Shown here piece by piece: positions 23,443 to 33,700 of a DNA stretch of 64,000 nt (the first letter of the stretch is position 1; every line of letters starts with the position of its first letter). The DNA lies in assembly GCA_949825065.1 (NCBI GenBank), contig OX463855.1, positions 38,016,301-38,080,300 on the forward strand, in the 5' to 3' direction. The notes beneath the pieces are model-generated. The model did not search any database, was not told where the DNA came from, and saw only the letters and a program-made list of their open reading frames with translations. The position numbers and the translations under genes were made by a program. The stretch comes from Odontocerum albicorne. Lineage: Eukaryota > Arthropoda > Insecta > Trichoptera > Odontoceridae.

Positions 23443-24099
23443 CAGGGGTCTCCAAACTTTTTAAGAGTGTATTGAAATAGCTAAGTGGGCCGGATTAAAA
23501 AAATATTCACATAGAAACTAGACAAGTTAAACAATAATTTAAACTCTAATAATTGCAATATATAACTAAACTAATATTTTTATCTTAGTAATTGCAAAAA
23601 ATATTTATTAACTATTCAAATAAAAATATTATTCAGATATTTCAATTCGCCACCGGCATTGAAATAGGGCTACTAAGAACTATGGGCATGTTGCCAGAAC
23701 TAATTTATTAATATTAGGTGTTAAATTAGAAACACCTATTTTTTTTTAAAATCTTGCGAATGATTATCGATCAATTCCGAATAAGTGCTTTTTTCTCGTC
23801 CCCGCTACCCTCCCGCATACTCTGTGGATACACGCGACTGTGTTTTATCAAAGTGACGTCAAAGTAAACACGCGTATTGCTAACAGCACATCGCAGTCCG
23901 TTCGGACATCGGCGTTATGAAGCGTGCGAATATGTTTGTTTAAAAATATCATATATTTTTAAGTAATTTTTTTTTGTAATACAAATTGTAATGAATTATA
24001 TTTGAATGTATTTTATATGGGACATACAAAGGGAATATTTTTAAAAGCATCAGCGGACTGGATGAAAAGTCCTCACGGGCCGTAGTTTGGTGATCTCTG
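23443..24099. mobile_element. Non-autonomous hAT element, 657 bp
   Basis: The terminal inverted repeats are CAGGGGTCTCCAAACT and, inverted, CAGAGATCACCAAACT. The flanking 8-bp duplications are AATTAGAC and AATTAGAT. There is no transposase inside. Confidence 0.8.
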
Positions 24100-24177
24100 A
24101 ATTAGATAATAAGTTATTTTACGGTGATTTTATTATTGCAAAGGAATAATATCCAACACGAAACAAAACAATATATA

Positions 24178-25331
24178 CAGGGTGTCCCAAAGGTCAACGT
24201 CAATCCAATATCGAGAAAGAGGCCAGCTTATGACGGTTCAGAATTTAAAAAAAAAACTTGAAAGCCTTATACTTTTCGAGTTATAGGCATTTCTTCGAAA
24301 ATTGTGAAAGTGGCTACCCTGCGCCGAATTTTTGTATACTGTGACTACAAATTGCCATATTTTATGATTTTAATGGTTGAATCGCAATTCTAGCTAGCCC
24401 TGCTATTAGTCGAAGTTCGATATAAAACAAATAAAAATCTGCACGTTCGAAAAAAAAATTGTTTTTGTCCGATCATAAAAATTAATATTTTTTATCATCT
24501 AACTTTAACTCATCATACTGTAAAAATAATGTACTACGCTAACCTGGCAAGTTACATCAAAATATGGCCTGTTTAGTCAGAGTTTCAAAATAGTACAATA
24601 CATACCTACTACTCCTTTAAAAATAATGTTAAAACATTAATTTCTGTATTTAAATATCGAATTCAATTAATTTGAGCGAGACAAACGATATTGCGCATGA
24701 ACGAGTTAGAATAGGACAGCTAGTGTCGCCATTTTTTATATGTAATATCTAGTTCCTGTCAAAAATGGTGACTTGAGCTATCTTACTCTAACTCGCTCAT
24801 GCGCAGTACCGTTTGTCTCGCTCAAATTGATTGAATTTGATCTTTAATTACAGAAATTAATGTTTTAAAATTATTTTTAAAGGAGTAGTAGGTACGAGTA
24901 TGTATTGAACCATTTTGAAATTCTGACTAAACAGGCCATCTTTTAATGTAACTTGCCAGGTTAGCGTAGTACATTATGTTTACAGTATGATGAATTAAAG
25001 TTAGCTGATAAAAAATATAAATTTTTATGGTCGGACAAAAACAATTTTTTTTTTCGAACGTGCAGATTTTTTTTTGTTTTATATCTGACTCTGACTAATA
25101 GCAGGGCTATCTAGGATTGCGATACAACCATGAAAATCATAAAATATGGCAATTTGTAGTCACAGCATATATATATTTGGCGCAGGGTAGCTACTTTCAC
25201 AATTTTCGAAGAAATGCCTATAACTCGAAAAGTATAAAGCTTTTTCAAGATTTTTTTTTTAAATTCTGAACCGTCATAAGCTGGCCTCTTTCTCGATACC
25301 GGCTTGACGTTGACCTTTGGGACACACTATA
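24178..25331. mobile_element. Foldback element, arms about 560 bp each
   Basis: The left arm (GGGTGTCCCAAAGGTCAACG onward) and right arm (ending CGTTGACCTTTGGGACAC) are inverted copies over essentially the whole length, meeting around 24745. Arms differ by scattered substitutions and small indels. There is no coding region. It is flanked by TATATA-type sequence. Confidence 0.85.
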
Positions 25332-25339
25332 TATGTACA

Positions 25340-26226
25340 GTTTATGGCGACGATGCAGTAAGCCAGTGCTTCCCAAGGAGAGCGATGCTACCCTCTGGAG
25401 TGCGCTGGAACAATCCACGGTGGCGGTAATAACCTCGGGTGCAAAGGTAACACACTCGATGATGTGTACCACTCTTGAACACCCATGACCACTAATAACG
25501 ACCAAATAAAGGTTTTGATCATGAATAACCAGTGCTTTACGACACAAGAGATATTGAAAATATCCAATACACTTGTCCACTAGCATTTGGTGTAATTTTG
25601 TGTTTTAGTTGGACCTTAAAATACGAAATTACTTTCCGGACATCTCAATATATTAATACAAGCAAAATATAGTTGCTCAAGCGATAAAATAAATAATCTA
25701 CATTTTTATTCATATTTACAAAAGTACAATTTATTTATATTTACAAACAATATTTTTTTCCAAATATATTGGGAAATTTTACTCTTTGGTGATGAGGACG
25801 TGCATTTAATCAATAATCATACCATCATGCTCTTTTTTTTTCAAAGTAGGCAGAGAAAACAGATTTCAACAAATCTTTATCCATGCACACAGATATCGCT
25901 TGAACCACATTTATACAAGGTCCGACATCACATGACGTCATCACGTGGAAAATAAATCGCTGCGCAATTAAATTTTTGCTATAAAGTGGCTTAGGGGCCT
26001 GGAGTTCAAACAGCCTAGCATGTTGCCAGTACTTTGACAGAAAAATTTAAATGCAACCGAATATATTGAAGATGGACACTATCAAAATGTCTGAACGAAT
26101 GTCATAACATCCCCCAGTCGAAATACACCCCCACCAAAAGAAGGCGAGCCTGGCCGCGAGGGCAACAGATTTTTTTCATTATTTATTATATAATATTGAT
26201 GTGTCACTGTTTATAATATTGACAAC
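25340..26226. other. AT-rich stretch with no recognised gene
   Basis: No gene or clear repeat end is seen. A minus-strand frame at 25586-25245 runs into the foldback arm and shows no known domain. Confidence 0.3.
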
Positions 26227-26340
26227 TTGAATTTAATCGGTCGATTGCATAGAACAAAAGTAAAAAATGAAAATATACTTGGAAAATGTAATAAATTATT
26301 TGTACCATTTTACATGTGTTTTTATCGTATTTACAGGCTT

Positions 26341-26664
26341 AAATATAGTCATAGTAACCAGCAGGATATGCTACATACCAGGTGTGTACCTATGAAATAT
26401 AGTCATAGTAACCAGCAGGATATGTTACATACCAGGTGTGTACCTATGAAATATAGTCATAGTAACCAGCAGGATATGTTACATACCAGGTGGGTACCTA
26501 TGAAATATAGTCATAGTAACCAGCAGGATATGTTACATACCAGGTGTGTACCTATTAAATATAGTCATAGTAACCAGCAGGATATGTTACATACCAGGTG
26601 TGTACCTATGAAATATAGTCATAGTAACCAGCAGGATATGTTACATACCAGGTGTGTACCTATG
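26341..26664. repeat. 54-bp satellite (6 copies) derived from a mariner end
   Basis: Six tandem 54-bp units start at 26341, 26395, 26449, 26503, 26557 and 26611. Each contains CCAGGTGTGTACCTATGAAA, which is exactly the first 20 bp of the mariner that starts in the last unit, plus 34 bp of flanking DNA. As 54 is a multiple of 3 it stays open in one frame; this is not evidence of a protein. Confidence 0.92.
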
Positions 26665-27935
26665 AAACCGGAATTTGCTCATAGATGGCTCTAGTTAATG
26701 TAGTGACTGTCAAACCTTGTCATTGGCGCCATTTTTTGTGTTTACATTTATCAAAGATTTTTAGCTCAAAACAATGCTAATTTAATAAAACTACATATGT
26801 TTTCATAGCGTTGAACATGTCTGTTTTTGTAACTAAAAACTACGACTAGCGGTCAACATTGATTTTCTGTTACCATTTAAAGAAAACTGCTGCAGAATCG
26901 CATCGAATGCTTGTCGAAGCTTACGGTGAGCATCTTCTTGTTAAATCACAGTGCTTTGAGTGGTTTAAAAAATTAAAGTGGTGATTTTGACATGAGAAAC
27001 GAAGAACGTGGAAGACCATCGAGAAAGTTTGAAGACGCCGAATTGCAAGCATTGTTGGATGAGTATGACGCTCAAACGCAACAACAACACGCGGATCAAT
27101 TAAATGTGACACAAGAAGCCGTCCCCATACGTTTGAAAGCCATGGGAAAGATCCAGAAGGTGGGAAAATGAGTTCCACATGAACGGAATGAAAACCGAAA
27201 GTGACAGCAGGAAAACTGAAAAACCGCTTGCGAAATGCTGCTCACCAGGTACAAAAGAAAATCCTTTATCCATCGAATTGTGACTGGCAATGAAAAATGG
27301 ATATATTTCGAGAATCCTAAGCGCAAAAGGTCATGGGTAACTCCAAGCAAACCAGCGACATCGACTGGAAGGCCAAATCGCCATGGACGGAAGACAATGC
27401 TCTGTGTTTGGTGGGATCAGAAGGGTGTTATCTATTATATGCTGCTAAAACCTGTCGAGACCGTTAATACTGAACGCTACCGACAACAAACGACGTATTT
27501 GAACCAAGCATTGCGTGAAAAACAACCAGAATATCAAAAGAAGCAACACAAAGTAATTTTGCTGAATGATAATGCACCATCGCACACAGCGAAACCGGTC
27601 AAGAAACGATTGAGGCGTTTAGTTGGCAAATACTTTCGCATGCGGCTTACTCACCAGACTTGGCTCCATCCGTTTACTACTTATTTGTATCGATGGGACA
27701 CGCACTTGCTGAGCAGCGCTTCACTTCTTACGAAAATGTACGAAAATGGCTCGATGATTGATTTGCCTCAAAAGAGCAAGAGGTTTTTTGACGGGCCATT
27801 CACAAATTGCCAGAGAGATGGGGAAAATGTGTAGCTAGCGATGGGCAATACTTTGAATAAAATATTTTTTACCATTTTCGTACAATAAATGTGTATTTTC
27901 TATAAAAAAATCCGGTTTCATAGGTACAGACCTGG
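26648..27935 (+). mobile_element. mariner element, 1288 bp, decayed transposase
   Basis: The ends are CCAGGTGTGTACCTATGAAA and its inverted partner TTTCATAGGTACAGACCTGG, flanked by TA (26646-26647 and 27936-27937). From about 26880 the transposase N-terminal HTH region is readable (CGRIASNACRSLR-type block, then ECFEWFKK-like). The catalytic part includes the first Asp region as TGNEKWIYFENPKRK (GDEKW changed to GNEKW), then LNDNAPSHTA. The third Asp region is frame-disrupted. It is a pseudogene and cannot encode a working transposase. Confidence 0.9.
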
Positions 27936-27939
27936 TACA

Positions 27940-28085
27940 TACCATCACGCTATCTACCTGTCAGGGTAGGCAGTGAGAGCAGAGCGCTAGACTTTCAGAT
28001 CTCGACATACATCCTTCGCCTCTTTTACACCTTCTTATACGATTTCTATGATTTATCTGACTTGCTTCGTTTCCAACAGGATAGA
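27940..28085 (-). mobile_element. LINE 3' end, family L1L-A
   Basis: Shares CATACCATCACGC and AGGGTAGGCAGTGAGAG with the other L1L-A 3' ends. It abuts the mariner end. Confidence 0.6.
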
Positions 28086-28383
28086 AGACCAATACTGATC
28101 AATCGATATTTCCTAGTTGCAAAAGAATAACTGTGAAGGCGACTGTATTGTAAAATACGTGGAACAGAAGGTTGAAGTCCAAATTGAAGAAGTTGTTAGC
28201 GGTGAAAATCGGCATCCTTCGTTGTATCAGCCCCGACCACAGGTTAAGCTTCTCGACTTCATCTGCAAAATAAACGATTTCACATCAATTCAGATAAAAT
28301 CATTAAAGCAAGACTGTCACAAGTCGAAATTGGCATAGTTTCGAAATAATTCAGTTTTAATATTTTAGAGTGTACATTACTTT

Positions 28384-28836
28384 GGCCTCGGCCACACAGG
28401 TAGGAGCCTCGCTTGGTGCTTAGAGCTACGCACAACAAACAATGCCACCATAAAAAACTAACCAATTTCATTAAAACTTACTATCTTTATTTACTTCCTG
28501 TGCAACTTCATTACAAAGTGATTTTATTACAGGTACATTTTTGTATCATATAATTTGCTCGATGGGTTCCACAAAGGCTCCCTTTTATACACAGCTGCTG
28601 TTAAAACTTCCGCCATCTTGTAAAATCACTTGGTGACACAATAAAATTAACTAACACGTCTGTTCGCTAGGAGATTAACTCGGTGACTATAATAGTCACG
28701 TAGCATGGTGCGGCGAAGCGTGCAGTGCAGTGGCCATTGCGATAGTATGGGGTGCGTTGGTTCGCTAGGATATGTCACCTAGCTCGCAACGTAGCTCTAA
28801 GCACCAAGCGAGGCTCCTACCTGTGTGGCCGAGACC
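28384..28836. mobile_element. PIF/Harbinger-like MITE, 453 bp
   Basis: Terminal inverted repeats of about 45 bp are almost perfect: GGCCTCGGCCACACAGGTAG on the left and CTACCTGTGTGGCCGAGACC on the right. The GG start and 3-bp TTT/TTA flanks fit PIF/Harbinger, but family assignment is tentative. Confidence 0.7.
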
Positions 28837-29299
28837 TTATGGAATCAAGTTTGATGAATGATAATAAGATTACATATCTTTATTAAATTAAATAAATTTT
28901 AGTTGGCACCGATGGGCGTTGGATTGGGATATAACTCAATCCAACAATCGATTCCTTTGAAACTATGATATAAATATTTTTTATTATTATGTATGGGATA
29001 TTGTGGGATGAACGTTTTGGTCTGTCTGGAGTGATGAAGTGTGAGGGGTTTGATTCTCGTGATGTATACATATGCAATTGAGTGTCACTGTTTGTCAGGT
29101 TGATAAGAATGTGCAACGGGGTTTTATATAATCAAAATCGAAATGAAATATCGATTTCTTTTTTCATGCTTTATGTCCTCAGTGAGATAAAGGCAAAAAC
29201 CTAGTTTATTGGGGACACGACAAAGGAAAGTCAACAAACCCAGATCCATTAAAATAGTAAGGTTGAAATAAAAAAAAAATATTTATATCTAAATATAAA

Positions 29300-29562
29300 T
29301 CTCTCTATGATCTATCCCTTTGAAACCATGGCTTAATACTCGTATAATAAAAATGAATACGAGGGAAGTGTCTGTCATGTGTCGTTTGCGGACGGGCCAC
29401 CGCGAGGTGGCAAGTCACCTTTACAGAATGGTCACTGTGGAGAAAAATCCCGGCTGCGAGTGTGGTCTGGATGATGAAACTATAGACTATATATTTTTCG
29501 GTTGTCCTTTGCGAGACAAATTTGATTTACTTAAGGCCATATCGCCAACGCGTACAATAAAA
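29300..29562 (+). mobile_element. Non-LTR retrotransposon RNase H C-terminal fragment
   Basis: The reading contains CRLRTGHREVASHLYRM and CECGLDDETIDYIFFGCPLR. This is the C-terminal LRTGH... CxCG...E...H/YxxF.CP block of Jockey/R1-type pol proteins. It is truncated on both sides. Confidence 0.75.
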
Positions 29563-29672
29563 GCTTTTTTTTTTTTTTTATTTAACTTGGCGAGCTTATT
29601 GCCACGTGACAATCTCTTCCAACCAACCAAAAAGATGTTTTTATGTCCCTAAGTGAAAACTAGACTGCGTTT
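29562..29672 (-). mobile_element. SINE 3' half
   Basis: Minus-strand tail of the same SINE family (TTGGTTGGAAGAGATTGTCA and CGCCAAG). The tRNA-like head is missing. Confidence 0.6.
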
Positions 29673-29864
29673 CGTATTTCTTCGATCGATTGTTAAATTT
29701 TTGAAGCTTTATCAATTGAAACTTTAAATTATCTATAATAATATATTTTTTAAATTGGTTATATTATATTGACTTACGAGTATATACTATAATTGCATAA
29801 TGACGTAAATTCGGCTGCACAAATCATCCTAATTTGAGTGGATTGCCTATTTAAAAAAAACCTA

Positions 29865-29945
29865 GACGACCTCCATGGCCTAGTTGGTAAGCCGCTTGGC
29901 TCTCAGCCCGGAGGTTGCGGGTTCGATTCTCGTCGGAATGAGGAT
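29865..29945 (+). mobile_element. SINE head (tRNA-like)
   Basis: GACGACCTCCATGGCCTAGT with a B box GGTTCGATTCT. It is followed by unrelated sequence, so only the head is present. It is not called a functional tRNA. Confidence 0.6.
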
Positions 29946-30008
29946 ATTTTGAAAAAAGTTTTCAGTCAGTCTGGTGTTTACTCATGACCTCTTTGTGTTT
30001 ACTCATGA

Positions 30009-30628
30009 CCTTTCCCTTCCTGTGCTAAAAAAATCCGCCCGTTCCGGTGTTGTGTATTCAATACACATCAATACGCATGTAAAAATGAGCGATTTAAAAT
30101 CGGAAAAATAAGTATATTCATGGCTAATCGCTAAATTAATAAAATTTGGAGTCGAAAGTTTTACTAATTGAAATTTAATTGCTAAAAACATGAAAAAAAA
30201 AACCATCGGTCAACGTTCACAAAATGGGCGAAGAGGCCACCTCTGGCGAAAGTCGCCGACCTACTGAGCGAAAGAAGCGAACGAACTGAGATTCTATTTA
30301 TTGCGTTCCCATATATTGAAGTAGAGTGAGAGTGAGACGTGAATAGTGTCGCTTCCTCGCCCAGAGCGGTTTTTTTAGAATGAATATACCTACGTCACAC
30401 ACTAGCACACTTTTAATTGTATTGGTGAATTTATTCCCGATTTTCACAAAATATCTCTGATGTGGCCGATAAGTGCTAATTATTATTAATATTATTTTTT
30501 TCATTCAATGCGTAAATGTATTACGGAGGAATATCTAAAATCTGAACCCAGTATTTATTATATTTATAGAGATATTAAAGTTTTTAGTAGCAATGTGTAC
30601 TAATTACACATCACAAGACAGGAATGGG
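30009..30628 (+). mobile_element. piggyBac-like MITE (copy 5)
   Basis: Same family as 4833-5459. Right TTAA is intact (30629-30632), left target site mutated. It lies about 130 bp past the exon 3 donor of GR gene D. Confidence 0.75.
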
Positions 30629-30639
30629 TTAACATATTT

Positions 30640-30705
30640 CTTGTTGGCTGGAACAGGTTGTCATATGGCAATAAGTCTGTCAGGTTGTACTGTATACAAC
30701 AAAAA
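30640..30705 (+). mobile_element. SINE 3' tail fragment
   Basis: TTGGCTGGAACAGGTTGTCA, then GGCAATAAGTCTGTCAGGTT. It abuts the right end of a piggyBac-like MITE. Confidence 0.5.
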
Positions 30706-30757
30706 TGTAATATAAAACAATGATAATTTTTAATGAAAAAAAAACATTTCAACTAAC

Positions 30758-33700
30758 CATCGTGCTCTGAAAATAAGAAGTCATCGATTATTTTGGATGT
30801 TTTCTTTGCTTCGCAGTAGATGACCTCGCAGCACGCCGTGGTCCCGAAGATGATCATTAAATTGATGAGCATCTGCAGGGTGGACTCCACGATGGAGCGC
30901 ACCACACGCCAGGAACACAGGGAAGCCTTATCAACTGAGACCTGTATACTCGGTAGTGAAGGGATCACATAAATATAATATATTTAGTGTTTATATTATA
31001 TCAAAGTTTTAACTGTTAAAATATAAACTACAACATATATTTAACACATCGATCAAGAAGTCCCGGGACCAACTACTAAAACAACATTTGTTTGCCAAAA
31101 TTCTTCTTTATTCATCAACATAGTCTCCTTCAAGAGCGATACATTCATTCCAACGCTTTCCTAACTTTTCTAGACCAGTCGTGTAGAACGATTTATCTTT
31201 GGTTTCAAAATAGGCGTTAGTTTCGGCAATCACTTCTTCATTGGAGCCAAATCTCTTTCTCTGGAACATCTTTTTGAGGTCTGCGAACAGCCAATAGTCG
31301 CTGGGGGCCATATCTGGAGAATACGGTGGGTGCGGAAGCAATTCGAAGTTCAACTCATGCAATTTGGCCATCGACTTGTGACACGGTGCATTGTCCTAAT
31401 GAAAGAACAACTTTTTTCTTCTTCATATGGGGCCGTTTTTTTGCAATTTCTGCCTTCAAACGCTCTAATAACGCTATATAATATTTGCTATTGATGGTTT
31501 TTACGTTTTCAAGGTGATCGATGAATATTATACCATGCGCATCCCAAAATACGGAGGCCATAGCCTTCCCGGCCGACTGTTGAGTTTTTGGTCGCTTCGG
31601 ATGACTTTCAACGGCTGTTCTCCACTCAGCTGACTGCCGATTTGATTCCGGAGTATAGTGATGGATCCAAGTTTCATCCATTGTCACATACCGACACAAA
31701 AACTCCTGTTTATTTTGCGTAAACAGTGCCAAACAGCGCTCTGAATCATCGATGCGTTGTTGTTTCCGTTCCATTGTGAGCAAACGCGGCACCCATTTCG
31801 AAAAAAGCTTTATCATGACCAAATGTTCATGCAAAATAGTGTAAACACTACCAAATGATATCTTCAGGATGTTAGCTATCTCACGCAACTTTACTTTGCG
31901 ATTTTCCATCACACTTTTGAAGGTTTTTTTTTATATTTTCTGGTGTAACAGCCTCATTTGGACCACCAGAACGTTCAGCATCATTTGTGTCTGTACGACC
32001 GCGTTTGAAATCAGCATACCACCGACAAATGGTTGTTTTCGACGGAGCAGAGCCCGGATAACACTTTTCAAGCCATCGCTGAGTTTGAAAGGTATTTTTT
32101 TCCATTAAAAAGCAATGTTTTATCAACACGAAATTTGTTTTTTTTTTTCATTGTTTTGAAAATAGCAAAAGTAGCGTCACTAAAACCACTGTAACTCAAT
32201 GACACAATGTTGGAATGTTATGAAAGTTTGATACGTAACTTCTAAAGGACGGTACTAACTGAAAATGGTGTGGATTCGTTATTAGAGGCGCCATCTGTTG
32301 ATTAATCCCGGGACTTATTGGTCGATGTGTTATACATATACTTTTTTTTATTATTTTTATTTATGGTATAACATCCTTATAATATTTATGGAACCTGTAT
32401 TAAAATAATAAATGAAATAAAAGTGACACACATACCTATGCACACCTACATGCCTTTTAAATCCATTTCCCTGTCGGAGTAGGCAGAGAGTACAGAGCGC
32501 CAAACTTTCCTATCTCGACGCACATCCATAGTATCTTCGACATCCATACATATGATGCATACACATTTGATTATCTGACTCACGTTTACATATTTCAAAA
32601 GATTCATACTTTCCTTGATATTCCTCTCTAGCGCCTTCTATTCACGAGAAAACATAGGAATATATGGAGATACATAGGTATATATAGAGAAAACATAGGA
32701 ATGTATGGAGATACGTAGGTATATATAGAGAAAACATAGGAATATATGGAGATACGTAGGTATATATAGAGAAAACATAGGAATGTATGGAGATACGTAG
32801 GTATATATAGAGAAAACATAGGAATATATGGAGATACGTAGGTATATATAGAGAAAACATAGGAATATATAGAGAAAACATAGGAATGTATAGAGAAAAC
32901 AGGAATATATAGAGAAAACATAGGAATAAAAGTTACACTTAAACTTTAGACAAAGTAAATCTAATCATAATTTGAGTTCACCAAAAAGGGCATTTAAATC
33001 CCAAACATTCAATGAACGAAAGATCGTTCCCTTGATCGTTTTTGGATACAAAAAAGGACTCATTCAAAACCACAAAATCAAGCAAAAGGGAACTGCACAT
33101 AAAATCCTTTTCAATTACATAATAATTATCCAATTTGTGTATTCTTTATGTGTAACGTTATCTCTTTTTAAAACTAATCTTCATTGTAATGTTTTTTATT
33201 AATATATTCAAACGCACTCTTAACTGGAATTGTATTCTGTAGAAATAGGTAACGGTCGAAACCAATCGTAAATCATCAAGCAAAATCATCACGTAATTGC
33301 AAAGATAACAGATCTCTACAATTTTCTTTTCTCTCGCTTTTTCAAGATGTATGTATGTAATCTTATTCATTGACAGTTGTCTATGAATTATGCTTATTTC
33401 TTTTTATTTTCTCAAATTCTAATAAATGTATTCCAGTCAAGGTTTCCTCAATATCACTTTACTACAAACGACATGCAATTGAGACATGTATATTATACCA
33501 GTATTTGAAATGATTTCATCTTTCATCTTCTCTGCGTGCCCGGATCATCTCAACAACGTTATTTTCTTTGTCTTATTTGGTTTGCATAGACAACGTTTTA
33601 TTACGGCCGCTACATAACGGCACCGATTTCTTAGAAAACCGTAGCTTTACTAACGACATCTACTTCCGCCATACTTTTATTTCTAATTTCCTCGTTTCGG

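Noticed and set aside
26227..26694. Apparent 155-aa protein with six 18-aa repeats
   Set aside because: The 54-bp satellite is a multiple of three, so it stays open by chance; the unit contains a transposon end.
28117..28338. 73-aa plus frame
   Set aside because: Short, no domain, between a LINE end and a MITE; cannot be told from chance.
29865..29945. tRNA gene
   Set aside because: Same SINE head as at 16916, not a credible cloverleaf.
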